This document shows, piece after piece, positions 1 to 8,920 of a DNA stretch of 64,000 nucleotides; positions within the stretch are counted from its first letter, which is position 1; each line of letters begins with the position of its first letter. The stretch is from Bacteroidota bacterium. Its GTDB lineage: Bacteria > Bacteroidota > Bacteroidia > Palsa-965. The DNA is taken from the NCBI GenBank assembly GCA_006218065.1, contig VBWE01000026.1, positions 48,210-112,209 of the forward strand, in the 5' to 3' direction. The notes beneath the pieces were generated by a model. The model was not told where the DNA came from and made no database searches. It was given only the letters and a program-made list of their open reading frames with translations. Made by a program: the position numbers and the translations under genes.

Positions 1-1050
1 CCCGCCGTAAAACGTAGCCCACTGCCGCACGCCGCCCGCGCTGAATTTTACGATCAGTCCGTCGATGCCGCCCGCAGCAACCGTCTGGTACGCGCCAACT
101 GTCGCGATGTTGGTCGTGCTGTTCGAGTATCCGCTGACGATAATATCGGTGTTGATATCGGTGGTAACGCCGTATCCGAAATCATCGCCGGTTCCTCCAT
201 AGTATGTTCCCCAGGTGAGGTTCGGCGTAGGATCGATGACGAGGTCTTTGTTTTTATCAAAGGCTTCTGCTGAAAAACGAATGGTGTTATTTTCTTTTTC
301 GTAGCTGACATCAACGGCGGTTTCGGCTCCGCCGGGAACGGATGCAGGCTGGTAGCTGTACGGAATGTTTTCATTCAGCACACCCACCGAGGTGGAAAGA
401 TTAAAGTGTTTCGGATCTGCCAGTGTCAGATCATCCGCACCGTTAAACTTCATGCGTATATCATCGATATTGCCTGCGGAATGAACGATAAAATTATATT
501 TCACCGATGCCGGGGATAAACCTTCCCCGGTATTCATGATAAATTCCAGGTCGATCCCCGGGTAAACACCGACATAGGTTACTTTTTTAAAATGATGAAC
601 CCGGAGGCAACCTTGTTCCGGGGTTCCGGGCGTATAATAATTCAGGTAATCGGCGAAAGGTTCTTCCGCTTTGATTATTGCCAACGGATTCATTCCTTCC
701 AGTTCAATATCGACACGGTGCGTTGAAACAGAAAAAGGCCGGTACCGTTTCATATTATCCTTGCACATGACCTGGAGCGAAGCCCTTTCCGGGCCGGGCT
801 CCTGCGGATTTATCTTATAGCACTCGTAACTGAAACCGGTTTTCCTGATTTGTATTTTCAACCCATCTAAAACACCGAGGAAAAGAACACCGGGATTCGT
901 TTTGCCGGACTGATCGATGACCTGTCCTTTGTTTTCTATAAACCCGAACGACGCTGCCTCGCCGGCTTTGAATTGTTGTGCCGAAACCGTTCCGCATAAG
1001 ATGCAGAGCGCTGAAAAAACGAAGATGGATCGTGCAATTTTCATTTTCAT
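1..1050 (-). CDS. SBBP-repeat secreted surface protein, C-terminus beyond window
   Basis: Open reading frame of 350 codons on the minus strand with no stop before the window edge, so the C-terminus is missing. The start is ATG at 1050; a second in-frame ATG lies two codons later. The N-terminus MKMKIARSIFVFSALC is a signal peptide ending near VSAQQ. The next block, with FIENKGQ, resembles the DUF7948-type N-terminal domain of Bacteroidota surface proteins (family knowledge). Near the window edge the SBBP beta-propeller repeats begin: WGTYYGGTGDDFGYG and RQWATFYGG. Such proteins usually end in a T9SS sorting or gliding domain, which cannot be seen here. The start lies 1 nt after the stop of the decayed gene upstream, so the two may be co-transcribed. 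Exact function is unknown; probably an exported adhesin or structural protein. Confidence 0.8.
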   Translation of the reverse strand, partial: MKMKIARSIFVFSALCILCGTVSAQQFKAGEAASFGFIENKGQVIDQSGKTNPGVLFLGVLDGLKIQIRKTGFSYECYKINPQEPGPERASLQVMCKDNMKRYRPFSVSTHRVDIELEGMNPLAIIKAEEPFADYLNYYTPGTPEQGCLRVHHFKKVTYVGVYPGIDLEFIMNTGEGLSPASVKYNFIVHSAGNIDDIRMKFNGADDLTLADPKHFNLSTSVGVLNENIPYSYQPASVPGGAETAVDVSYEKENNTIRFSAEAFDKNKDLVIDPTPNLTWGTYYGGTGDDFGYGVTTDINTDIIVSGYSNSTTNIATVGAYQTVAAGGIDGLIVKFSAGGVRQWATFYGG

Positions 1051-1051
1051 A

Positions 1052-1536
1052 TTATTTAATCAGGCCGATGTTTCCCTGCTGTCTGAATTTCTCCCCGTTG
1101 CTCAATTCCGCTTCGGGGAAATAAACAAACACAGCTGTATTCAATGGCTTGTCTTTGCAGGTTCTGTCCCAGCAATTCGTCGTGTAGCTGGATTCAAAAA
1201 CTTTTTCACCCCGGCGGTCATACATGTGAGTGGAACACGCATGCACTCTCTTACCGTTCCGCTTACGGGAATAAATCCGCCATAAGCGTTCCCCGTGCGG
1301 GCAGGCTGGTTGCCCAGCGTATTGTTCGGCACGAGCACACTCGCTGCACCGCAAACATTAAAATAATCGTTGCTGTTCAGGTGATTTACCCAGGGCGTGG
1401 CTTTGAATATCTCGCCGATCATTGCAGCAGGACAGGAAGTATATGTTTCAAAACCCGGGTTGGGAACTAAATTCTGACCAGGTATCGTCAGAAAAGGCAA
1501 CATCAAAACGCAGAGAAGCACTGTTACTTTTTTCAT
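1052..1536 (-). pseudogene. Decayed T9SS/gliding (CHU_C) protein, internal deletion plus frameshift
   Basis: The reading frame starting at 1536 encodes a signal peptide (MKKVTVLLCVLMLPFLTIPG) and then NLVPNPGFETYTSCP and NDYFNVCGA, the N-terminal motifs of a large family of Bacteroidota OmpA/gliding proteins. At about 1225-1245 the frame loses similarity. A second frame on the same strand then encodes the end of a gliding C-terminal domain (VFESSYTTNCWDRTCKDKPLN, ending GNIGLIK) with stop at 1052. Family members are normally several hundred residues long, so the middle has been deleted and the ends joined out of frame. Usual domain residues are also altered, e.g. MYDRRG where FDRWG is typical. 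I read this as a remnant that no longer makes a working protein. Confidence 0.75.
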
Positions 1537-1759
1537 GGCGGGCTTTTTGACTCCTGGAATGAATTAAAAGTATTGTCATGCCCGTTAACATGCGAATCAT
1601 GTTTATTCTATTATTCTGTTTCCAGATTAATTATAATTTGAATAATAACTTATATATATTTCTTTATCAATTATATATAAAATAAATTTGGTATTATTTA
1701 TACTAAGTCCAATAGACATTTTTTACTACTTTTAATGGGACCAAAAACCGGGTATTTTC

Positions 1760-3307
1760 ATGAGGCGGGCCTCCGATCATTTGTATGAACTGATCAAGTC
1801 GCTGGACAAACAGGAGAAGCGGTATTTTAAAATATTCGCTTCCAGGCATGTCATCGGCGGGCAGAATGACTACATCAAACTTTTTGATGCGCTCGACAGG
1901 ATGAAGCAGTATGATGAAACCCGGTTCCGGAAAAAACTTCAAAAAGAAAAATTCATCACCCGGCTGCCGGCGCTGAAAAATTACCTGTACGGAATCATCC
2001 TCGATTCTTCCCGTGCCTATCATGATGATCAAACCGTCCATGCAAAAATTAACGGACTGATCCGCGATGTCGAATTTTTATACACCAAAACCCTGTACGC
2101 GCAATGCAGGAAACTCATCGCGAAGGCGAAAGTCCTGTGTTATACACATGAAAAATACACGAAGCTGATCGAACTGTTCGGGTATGAGAAAAACATACAT
2201 GCCAATGAACGTTTTGCCAATATCACCGAAAGCCGGCTCGACGATATTTTAGCAGAAGAACAGGCGATCATCGCGAAGCTGAACAATACGCTGGAGTATT
2301 ACAACAAAAATGCGAAGGTGGTTCTGAATCTGCAGCAGGGCGGGCTGAGCAGGAGCGACGGGGCAGGCGGCTTCCTGAGTAAAATGTCCTGCGATAAATT
2401 TTTCAGCGACGAAAGTGCGGCGCTAACCGTGGAATCGAAATTGTTTTTTTATACCGGCAACATGGCCGTGCATCACAATTTCGGGGAGATGGACGCCAGT
2501 TACGAATTCGCGAAAAAATATGTGCTCCTGATCGAATCCGAACCCGAAAGGACCAGGGAAAACATCGGCAAATACATCACCGGGCTGGGCAACCAGATTA
2601 TCATCGGGCATAAACTGAAACACCGGCAGAAGGAAATCGAAGAAGCGATCCGGAAACTCCACGTGCTCACCACATTACCGCAATACCAGCGGAAAGACAT
2701 TCAACTCAAATTGTTTTCCGTTTTATGCAGAAGCAAATCGCTGCTCTCCATTTACACCGGGAATTTCGAACAGGCCGCCGAACTGGCTTCCGAAATAAAA
2801 AATGGGATCAATACGTTTAAAGACTCGGTCGGTCGGAACGAAAAAGTGATGTTCTCGCATTACCTCTCGTACATCTATTTCGGCAAGGAAGATTTTTCAA
2901 ACTCCCTGAAGTGGCTGAATAAAATACTCAACCAGTACCAGTCCAACGTCCGTGAGGATATTCAATGTTATTCCCGGGTTTTCAATCTGATCGTGCATTA
3001 CGAAAAGGACAATACGCAACTGCTGGAATACGAATTGAAATCCACCTATCGTTTTTTAAGCAAACGGAACAAGCTGTTCGGGTTCGAAACCGTGGTACTG
3101 GAGTTCATCAAAAAGCTGCTCCTGAAACCGCCGCGGCCGGGAGAATTGAAAAAACGTTTCATCACACTCAAACAGGAACTGGAAGCGGTACTCCGGCAGC
3201 CCGGCGAACAAAATGTGCTGGATTTTTTTGATTTCCTGGCCTGGCTCGAGAGTAAAATCGAAAGCCGGCCTTTTGCCGAAATTATTTCGCGGAAAGCGTA
3301 TCAGTAA
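1760..3307 (+). CDS. TPR-like helical protein of unknown function, paralogue of 21888-23363
   Basis: 515 residues from ATG at 1760, with no signal peptide or membrane segment. The sequence is Lys/Glu-rich and helical, with internal TPR-like stretches (YEFAKKYVLLIE, FEQAAELASEIK, FSNSLKWLNKIL). The N-terminus LIKSLDKQEKRYFKIFAS aligns with LARSLSQSEKRAFTRFAK of the minus-strand gene at 21888-23363; both then run about 490-515 residues, so the two are paralogues. The upstream region (1537-1759) is AT-rich and contains TAAATTTG at 1683-1690, a possible promoter. The gene diverges from the exported-protein genes at 1-1536, and its paralogue also sits among T9SS cargo genes. The stop overlaps the stop of convergent tsaE by 7 nt. 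Function unknown; a cytoplasmic scaffold is an inference only. Confidence 0.75.
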   Translation: MRRASDHLYELIKSLDKQEKRYFKIFASRHVIGGQNDYIKLFDALDRMKQYDETRFRKKLQKEKFITRLPALKNYLYGIILDSSRAYHDDQTVHAKINGLIRDVEFLYTKTLYAQCRKLIAKAKVLCYTHEKYTKLIELFGYEKNIHANERFANITESRLDDILAEEQAIIAKLNNTLEYYNKNAKVVLNLQQGGLSRSDGAGGFLSKMSCDKFFSDESAALTVESKLFFYTGNMAVHHNFGEMDASYEFAKKYVLLIESEPERTRENIGKYITGLGNQIIIGHKLKHRQKEIEEAIRKLHVLTTLPQYQRKDIQLKLFSVLCRSKSLLSIYTGNFEQAAELASEIKNGINTFKDSVGRNEKVMFSHYLSYIYFGKEDFSNSLKWLNKILNQYQSNVREDIQCYSRVFNLIVHYEKDNTQLLEYELKSTYRFLSKRNKLFGFETVVLEFIKKLLLKPPRPGELKKRFITLKQELEAVLRQPGEQNVLDFFDFLAWLESKIESRPFAEIISRKAYQ

Positions 3308-3717
3308 TCGCCTAGCTCAAAAATCCGCGCTTCGCCTTCCAGGGAAATATTCACCTGCACCGCATCTTCAGGCAAAAGGTCGCCGAGCATTTCGGGCCAT
3401 TCGATGAAACAGTAACTGCCGCTGTTTACGTATTCTTCAAAACCGATGTCGAACGCTTCTTCCGGTTTGCGCAGGCGGTAGCAATCGAAATGATAAACCG
3501 GTTCGCCGTTTTTCGTGCGGTATTCGTTAACGAGCGCGAAGGTCGGGCTTGAAGTCGTATCCGTTACACCGAGCGTTTTACAGAGCGCTTTGATGAAGGT
3601 CGTTTTTCCCGCACCCATCTGCCCCGAAAAAGCAAAGACGCGCCGGTCGCCGGACGATTCCAGCATCTTCCGCGCAAGGTCCTGCAAATCGTTTACCGAA
3701 TCAGCCCGCAGTTTCAT
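3301..3717 (-). CDS. tsaE: tRNA threonylcarbamoyladenosine biosynthesis ATPase TsaE
   Basis: 138 residues from ATG at 3717. The P-loop GQMGAGKTT and the downstream SSPTFALVNEY and HFDCYRL blocks are diagnostic of TsaE, the ATPase that works with TsaB and TsaD to install t6A at position 37 of ANN-decoding tRNAs. The C-terminal FIEWPEML is also conserved. A longer frame reaches back to 3762, but the 3717 start gives the normal family length and overlaps the upstream membrane-protein gene by only 17 nt. It is last in a probable minus-strand operon porX, membrane protein, tsaE; Bacteroidota often keep tsaE next to porX. Confidence 0.93.
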   Translation of the reverse strand: MKLRADSVNDLQDLARKMLESSGDRRVFAFSGQMGAGKTTFIKALCKTLGVTDTTSSPTFALVNEYRTKNGEPVYHFDCYRLRKPEEAFDIGFEEYVNSGSYCFIEWPEMLGDLLPEDAVQVNISLEGEARIFELGDY

Positions 3718-4015
3718 CGAGTTTCTCTTTTGATTTTCTTGCCGAATAAATAAATCCCGCAAACAAACCCGCTACCGAAAGCGTTCCGTATAATGGATAG
3801 AACCAGTCGTCGTCCTGCAAAATCCCGAAGCAGATGAAAAAAGAGATCACGCCCGTCACGAAAGGACCGAGCAGCATGGGCAGGTAACGCATTTTACGTT
3901 TGGTAAGCAGTTCACCGAAAAGCAGGGCAAGCAGCGAAATCACCCCGCAGATAAAAACATGCACGAGGAGCAGGATGGAAATAATGACTGCCGACGAAAT
4001 GCCCTCGCCGTCCAT
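3701..4015 (-). CDS. Small inner-membrane protein, unknown
   Basis: 104 residues with three hydrophobic segments (about residues 9-35, 46-66 and 73-90) and a charged C-terminal tail (SARKSKEKLDE). No recognisable domain. It begins 1 nt after the porX stop and overlaps tsaE by 17 nt, so it is very probably translated from the same message. Being placed between a T9SS response regulator and tsaE says little about function; it could be a lineage-specific accessory. Confidence 0.75.
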   Translation of the reverse strand: MDGEGISSAVIISILLLVHVFICGVISLLALLFGELLTKRKMRYLPMLLGPFVTGVISFFICFGILQDDDWFYPLYGTLSVAGLFAGFIYSARKSKEKLDETAG

Positions 4016-4016
4016 G

Positions 4017-5570
4017 TTATTTCGGGCTTAACGTGATATACGGTATGATCATCTCTTCGAGCGAAATGCCGCCGTGCTGAAATGTGTTCCGGTAATAATT
4101 CACGTAGTGGTTGTAATTATTCGGGTAAGCGAAAAACAAATCCTGCTTGGCAAAAACGAAGGTCGTACTCACGTGCTGGCGCGGCAGGAAAGCGTCGGCA
4201 GGATTGCGCACTTCGAACACGTCCTTTTTGATATAGTCGAGGCTTTTGCCTTGTTTATAACGCAGGTTCGTGTTCACGTTCCGGTCGCCGACTACTTTCG
4301 ACGGTTCGGTTACTTTGATCGTGCCATGATCGGTGGTGATAATCATGCGGCATTTTTTTTCCGCGATCTGTTTGATGATATCATGCAAAGGCGAATGCTC
4401 GAACCAGGAAAGCGTAATGGAACGATACGCCGCTTCGTCGTCGGCCAGCTCGCGGATCACTTCCATTTCCGTGCGGGCATGCGAAAGCATATCCACGAAA
4501 TTGTACACGATGACGTTGAGCTTGTTCTGCATCAGGTTATTGAAATTCTCCGAAAGTCTTTTGCCCGCCGCGTGGTTCGTGATCTTGGTATACGACATTT
4601 TCATATCGCGTCCCAGGCGCTTGAGCTGCGCGGCGAGAAACTCCTCCTCGTGCATATTTTTTCCGCCTTCTTCTTCGTCATTCAGCCACGAACCGGGAAA
4701 TTTTTTCTCGATCTCCGAAGGCATCAACCCGGCAAAAAGAGCGTTGCGCGCGTATTGCGTGGCCGTGGGCAGGATGGCGTAAAACAATTCTTCGTTGTCC
4801 ACTTTGAAATACTGGCTGATGACCGGCTGCAGCATTTTCCACTGGTCGTAACGGAGATTATCGATGAGCACAAAAAATACCGGGCCTTCTTTATCGAGCT
4901 GCGGGACCAGCTTTTTCTGGATCAGCGTATGCGAAAGCACCGGCGGATTTTTGTCCTTTCCGTTGAGCCAGCCGATATAATTCTGTTCGATGAATTTTCC
5001 GAAAGAAACGTTTGCTTCGTTTTTCTGCATGGTCAGGATCTCGTGCATGCTTTCGTCCTGCGACTTTTCCAGTTCCAGTTCCCAGAAAACAAGTTTCTTG
5101 TACACTTCCACCCATTCCGAAAAACTCAGCCGGTCGCTGATGGTCATGCCGATATTGCGGAATTCCTGCTGGTAACCGCTGGTCGTTTTTTCACTGACGA
5201 GGCGTTTATTGTCGAGTATCTTTTTCAGCGAAAGCAGGATCTGGTTCGGGTTCACCGGCTTGATCAGGTAATCGGAAATTTTCGAGCCGATGGCGTCTTC
5301 CATCAGGTTTTCTTCTTCGCTTTTGGTGATCATCACCACGGGTACATCACTGCGTTTGGCTTTGATGCGGTTGAGCGCTTCCAGCCCGTTTCCGCCGGGC
5401 ATATTCTCGTCAAGGAAAACGATATCGTAATGCTTTTTTTCGAAAAGATCAACGGCTTCGTTCCCGCTTTTGGCAGTAGTAACGTCGTAACCTTTTTCCT
5501 GCAGGAAGAGCAGGTGCGGTTTGAGCAAGTCGATTTCGTCGTCGGCCCAGAGTATTTGAATTTTTTCCAT
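4017..5570 (-). CDS. porX: PorX, response regulator with PglZ domain (T9SS regulation)
   Basis: 517 residues from ATG at 5570 (MEKIQILWADDE). The frame is open back to 5669, but the receiver domain begins exactly at this Met. The receiver (about 1-120) has the acidic pocket D10-D11, phosphoacceptor Asp54 in DIVFLDENMP, and SDYLIKP with the conserved Lys. The remainder is a PglZ, alkaline-phosphatase-like domain (FFVLIDNLRYDQW and IITTDHGT carry metal ligands). This architecture is that of PorX, which with kinase PorY controls type IX secretion in Porphyromonas; PglZ-bearing PorX proteins are reported to hydrolyse oligonucleotides. No porY is in the window, as is usual since the pair is typically unlinked. 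T9SS cargo genes nearby fit the assignment. Confidence 0.93.
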   Translation of the reverse strand: MEKIQILWADDEIDLLKPHLLFLQEKGYDVTTAKSGNEAVDLFEKKHYDIVFLDENMPGGNGLEALNRIKAKRSDVPVVMITKSEEENLMEDAIGSKISDYLIKPVNPNQILLSLKKILDNKRLVSEKTTSGYQQEFRNIGMTISDRLSFSEWVEVYKKLVFWELELEKSQDESMHEILTMQKNEANVSFGKFIEQNYIGWLNGKDKNPPVLSHTLIQKKLVPQLDKEGPVFFVLIDNLRYDQWKMLQPVISQYFKVDNEELFYAILPTATQYARNALFAGLMPSEIEKKFPGSWLNDEEEGGKNMHEEEFLAAQLKRLGRDMKMSYTKITNHAAGKRLSENFNNLMQNKLNVIVYNFVDMLSHARTEMEVIRELADDEAAYRSITLSWFEHSPLHDIIKQIAEKKCRMIITTDHGTIKVTEPSKVVGDRNVNTNLRYKQGKSLDYIKKDVFEVRNPADAFLPRQHVSTTFVFAKQDLFFAYPNNYNHYVNYYRNTFQHGGISLEEMIIPYITLSPK

Positions 5571-5714
5571 AGGTAATTTCAGTTCCGCTCTTAGGAACGG
5601 GATGACGAATTTAGCGGAATCGGCCGAGATAACAGCGATTTCGCCGGGAGACTTTAGTATTCTTAACATAACGGCTGGTGCCCGGAAAAATTATTCGCCA
5701 TACCTTTAAATATC

Positions 5715-6227
5715 ATGACGCGTATCATTTGCCTGCCGGTTTTACTGATTCTTCTTTTACTCCTGTCTTCCTGCCGGGAGAAACAGCCGGTTATTACGAC
5801 CCCTCCTCATTTTGTGAACGACCTTCCTTACCCTTATGCATCCTGCGTGTACTGCGCATCGGACGCCCGGAAAAATATCGCGCTGATCAAAACGGAAGAA
5901 CAGTTCAAACAACGTCCTTACTATAAATCCGACAGCGCTGCCATTGTGTATGTCGATTTCGCGAAACACGACCTGCTCATCGTCAGCAGTAGCGACCTGC
6001 CCACGTACTGGAAAATGAAATACCCGCCTACGACTTTGGGTAATGAACGTACGATGTATGCCTACACGGTCAATTGTCATAGAAAAAACGACACGGTGGC
6101 CATCCTGATGAGCAGCCGCGAAGGATTTCACTGGGCTACAATTCCGAAATCAGCGACCGACTCGGTGAATTGCGGATGCAGTGGTGGCTTGCCTTCGTAT
6201 AATATTATGGTCACTCCCGGGAAGTGA
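5715..6227 (+). CDS. Lipoprotein of unknown function
   Basis: 170 residues. The N-terminus MTRIICLPVLLILLLLLSSC is a signal peptide with a lipobox ending at Cys20, so the mature protein is a membrane-anchored lipoprotein. The mature part carries several cysteines (CVYC; NCGCSGG near the end) but no domain I recognise. A near-match promoter box, TACCTTTA, lies at 5701-5708, 6 nt before the ATG. It is transcribed divergently from porX. Possibly redox- or metal-related because of the Cys pairs, but that is speculative. Confidence 0.75.
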   Translation: MTRIICLPVLLILLLLLSSCREKQPVITTPPHFVNDLPYPYASCVYCASDARKNIALIKTEEQFKQRPYYKSDSAAIVYVDFAKHDLLIVSSSDLPTYWKMKYPPTTLGNERTMYAYTVNCHRKNDTVAILMSSREGFHWATIPKSATDSVNCGCSGGLPSYNIMVTPGK

Positions 6228-6242
6228 GCGTTCTGAAACAGG

Positions 6243-6434
6243 CGGTAGTCCATCCGTTTAAAAGTATTCGCTCTTTACCGCAGAGACGCAGGGACGCAGA
6301 GTTTGCGCAGAGAAAAACAAAACTCTGCGGCAGAGGGTTTGTGGGCTGACTCAGCGTTCTCAGCGCCTCCGCGGTGAATTTTTGGGACCTGTTAAAGGAA
6401 AATGATACTGCATTTTTAAACGGATGGACTACCG
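6243..6434. repeat. Nested inverted-repeat element, MITE-like
   Basis: The outer arms at 6243-6262 and 6415-6434 are a perfect 20-nt inverted repeat. Inside them is a second, imperfect inverted repeat at 6278-6301 and 6350-6374 built on the GCAGAGACGCAG / GCGTTCTC-GCGCCTC theme. Its right arm (6345-6383) matches 43809-43847 at 36 of 39 positions. There is no coding content. It lies between a lipoprotein stop and the HD gene promoter. Confidence 0.75.
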
Positions 6435-6467
6435 AACAGGCACATCTGCCCACCGTAATCCTTTTCC

Positions 6468-6475
6468 TACCTTTG
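6468..6475 (+). promoter_or_regulatory. TAnnTTTG -7 promoter box for HD gene
   Basis: TACCTTTG ends 9 nt before the ATG at 6485. At that distance transcription would start within a few bases of the initiation codon. Confidence 0.6.
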
Positions 6476-6484
6476 CCGTCACGT

Positions 6485-7720
6485 ATGGCATCCGCTGCAA
6501 AACGAAAAATTTTCAACGACCCGGTTTACGGTTTTATCACCGTTCCGTCGGAACTTATTTTTAAACTGATCGATCACCGGTTTTTCCAGCGCCTGCGCCG
6601 GATACGGCAGCTCGGGCTGACCAACCTGGTGTATCCCGGCGCGCTGCATACGCGTTTTCACCACGCCATCGGGGCCATGCACCTCATGCACGACGCCATC
6701 GAAGTGATCCGCAGCAAAGGCCAGGAAATTACTCCCGACGAAGCCGAAGGCGCACTGGTAGCCATTTTGCTGCACGATATCGGGCACGGACCTTTTTCGC
6801 ACGCGCTGGAAAGCAGCATCGTACATAATATCACGCACGAAGATTTGTCGGCGATGATCATGGACCGGCTGAACGAAGAATTCAGCGGGAAGCTGAACCT
6901 CGCCATCCGCATTTTCAGGAACCAGTACAAAAAGAAATTCCTGCACCAGCTGGTTTCCAGCCAGCTCGACATGGACCGCCTGGACTACCTGCTGCGCGAC
7001 AGTTTTTTCACCGGCGTTTCCGAAGGCATCGTGAGCAGTGACCGGATCGTGAAAATGCTGAACGTGGTGGACGATGATCTCGTGGTGGAAGACAAAGGCA
7101 TTTACTCCATCGAAAAATTCATCGTGGCGCGGCGGCTCATGTACTGGCAGGTGTACCTGCATAAAACGGTGCTGAGCGCGGAACATTTGCTGGTCAATAT
7201 TCTCCGCCGCGCCAAGCAGCTGGCCGAAAAAGGCGAAACCCTTTTCTGCACGCCCGCCCTGCACGAGTTCCTTTATAATAAGCACGGCAAACGCGAGTTC
7301 GCGCGCAAACCGGAACTGCTGGAAACCTTCGCCTCGCTCGACGATTACGATATCATGAGCGCGGTCAAAGTCTGGGTGAACCATTCGGATAGGATACTCG
7401 GTAAATTATGCGACGGGCTGGTGAACCGGAATTTGTTTGCCGTGGAACTGCAGAAAGAGCCTTTCAAAAAAGAGTATCTCGCGCAACTGCAAACCAAAGC
7501 GCAGAAAAAACTGAAATTGAAAAAAGATGAAACGAAATTTTTCGTCTTTACCGGCGCCGTGCAGAACAACGCATACAGCACGGATAATATCCGGATTAAA
7601 ATACTCTTCAAAAACGGGCAGGTGATGGACATCGCCAAAGCCGCCGACCTGTTCAATATTTCCGTGATCGCGAAGCCGGTGAAAAAATATTTTCTCTGTT
7701 ATCCGAAAGCGCTGCGCTGA
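6485..7720 (+). CDS. HD-domain (dNTP triphosphohydrolase/SAMHD1-like) phosphohydrolase
   Basis: 411 residues from ATG at 6485. An upstream in-frame ATG at 6374 lies inside a repeat element and upstream of the promoter box, so I reject it. The metal-binding HD signature is complete: RFHHAIG (His59/60), LLHDIGHGPFSH (His97-Asp98) and the later DMDRLDYLLRDS. The family resembles dGTPase/SAMHD1-type dNTP hydrolases, though the substrate of this Bacteroidota branch is not established. In many Bacteroidota this gene stands directly before lpxD; here a 7-kb accessory block separates them. The C-terminal tail (about 330-411) is Lys-rich. Cytoplasmic. Confidence 0.88.
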   Translation: MASAAKRKIFNDPVYGFITVPSELIFKLIDHRFFQRLRRIRQLGLTNLVYPGALHTRFHHAIGAMHLMHDAIEVIRSKGQEITPDEAEGALVAILLHDIGHGPFSHALESSIVHNITHEDLSAMIMDRLNEEFSGKLNLAIRIFRNQYKKKFLHQLVSSQLDMDRLDYLLRDSFFTGVSEGIVSSDRIVKMLNVVDDDLVVEDKGIYSIEKFIVARRLMYWQVYLHKTVLSAEHLLVNILRRAKQLAEKGETLFCTPALHEFLYNKHGKREFARKPELLETFASLDDYDIMSAVKVWVNHSDRILGKLCDGLVNRNLFAVELQKEPFKKEYLAQLQTKAQKKLKLKKDETKFFVFTGAVQNNAYSTDNIRIKILFKNGQVMDIAKAADLFNISVIAKPVKKYFLCYPKALR

Positions 7721-7889
7721 CGCGAAAATTTCAAACACAAAAAACCAACTCCCGATTTTTAAAGTCAAACCTGCTGAACCAGGGTTTGGAAAATCATCCA
7801 TCCGCCAGCGTTAATTTTCCATTTTACAGCCCGGCATGTCGCTGCACATTTGTATCGTCAATTTTGACGCAACAAAAAACAGACATGCA

Positions 7890-8423
7890 ATGACATCATT
7901 TAACGTTCCCCAAAGAGGAGAGGTATCTGAAAACAACCAGGCCATTTTTGATACTCTCAAAAATGCCTTAGGTATGGTTCCCAACTTGTATGCTGTTATG
8001 GCATACAGCGACACCGGTTTGGAAAACTATCTCGCTTTTCAAAATGGTAAAACCTCTGTTTCTAAAAAAGAAAAAGAAGCCATAAACCTTGTCGTAAGCC
8101 AGGTAAACGGTTGCCGCTATTGCCAATCTGCGCATACTGTACTGGGCAAGATGAACGGGTTTACCGAAGAACAGACCATTGAAATCAGAAAAGGAACAGC
8201 TTCGTTTGATGCAAAATTGGATGCGCTGGTAAAATTCGTAAAAGAGGTTACGCAAACGAAAGGCAGAGTAAACGAAAGCGTGTTGAATAATTTCTTTAAT
8301 GCCGGGTACACCAAAACAAGCCTGGTAGATGTGATCATTGCCATTGCTGACAAAGTGGTGATGAACTATATCCACAACATCACTCAAATTCCGATCGACT
8401 TTCCCGTTGCATCCGAAATCTGA
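7890..8423 (+). CDS. Carboxymuconolactone decarboxylase/AhpD-like protein
   Basis: 177 residues from ATG at 7890 (MTSFNVPQRG). The frame is open to 7836, but homologues begin near this Met. It carries the AhpD-family redox motif CRYCQSAH with Cys75, Cys78 and His82, inside an all-helical CMD fold. Such proteins act as alkylhydroperoxidase-like reductases. It is followed 34 nt later by a small thioredoxin-like protein with its own CxxC, suggesting a shared redox role. The block is AT-richer than its neighbours (many AAA and TTT codons), which hints at recent transfer. The 169-nt gap before it holds only a weak hairpin (7768-7790). Confidence 0.85.
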   Translation: MTSFNVPQRGEVSENNQAIFDTLKNALGMVPNLYAVMAYSDTGLENYLAFQNGKTSVSKKEKEAINLVVSQVNGCRYCQSAHTVLGKMNGFTEEQTIEIRKGTASFDAKLDALVKFVKEVTQTKGRVNESVLNNFFNAGYTKTSLVDVIIAIADKVVMNYIHNITQIPIDFPVASEI

Positions 8424-8457
8424 TTCTCACAATAATTTAACCTTTAAAAAGAGCAAC

Positions 8458-8868
8458 ATGAAAAAATCAACCTTAGTTCTACTTACAATAATTACATCTG
8501 TAATCATTTTTTCGGCGTTCAAACCTGCAACGGATGTAAAGGTTGTTGCCATTGTAAACAAAGCGGACTGGTGCTCCATCTGCAAAAACTATGCAGGCAG
8601 AACAGTTGCCACGTTTACGGAAAACAATACGGATGGTTATTTTCAGTTCATTGTAAACGACATTACCAGCGAAGAAACCAAAAGAACCTCCAGGCCTGCC
8701 ATTGTAAAAGCCGGTTTGGAAAAAACGCTGGACGGTTCACTGGCTGCCGGCGTTTTGAGTTTTTACCATGCAAAAACCAAAAAACTTATTGCACAGGTAA
8801 CCGTTGCCAATACGCCTGAAGAAATAGCTGCCACGATGAAAATGGTGCGCGAAAAATCAGCTGAATAG
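8458..8868 (+). CDS. Small exported thioredoxin-like protein
   Basis: 136 residues from ATG at 8458. Residues 1-20 form a signal peptide or N-terminal anchor ([20 protein letters not shown]). The core then carries [12 protein letters not shown], a thioredoxin-type CxxC (Cys39, Cys42) in an otherwise short domain. The C-terminus ends [14 protein letters not shown]. It is likely periplasmic and follows the AhpD-like gene by 34 nt, so the two probably share a message that ends at the terminator 8881-8908. The natural partner is unknown. Confidence 0.78.
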   Translation: MKKSTLVLLTIITSVIIFSAFKPATDVKVVAIVNKADWCSICKNYAGRTVATFTENNTDGYFQFIVNDITSEETKRTSRPAIVKAGLEKTLDGSLAAGVLSFYHAKTKKLIAQVTVANTPEEIAATMKMVREKSAE

Positions 8869-8880
8869 TTATTCACCGGT

Positions 8881-8908
8881 AAAGCCGGAGCGAATTCGCT
8901 CCGGCTTT
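8881..8908 (+). terminator. Rho-independent terminator
   Basis: A perfect 28-nt palindrome (AAAGCCGGAGCGAA and its complement) followed by AATTTT, 13 nt after the thioredoxin-like stop. It closes the two-gene redox unit. Confidence 0.85.
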
Positions 8909-8920
8909 AATTTTACAAAA

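Noticed and set aside
4074-5576. 500-codon open frame antisense to porX
   Set aside because: No domain, odd composition; the sense frame has intact receiver and PglZ motifs.
5571-5669. N-terminal extension of porX
   Set aside because: The receiver domain starts at 5570; extra residues have no counterpart in the family.
6374-6484. Upstream ATG for the HD gene
   Set aside because: It lies inside the inverted-repeat element and upstream of the promoter box; the resulting N-terminus resembles nothing.
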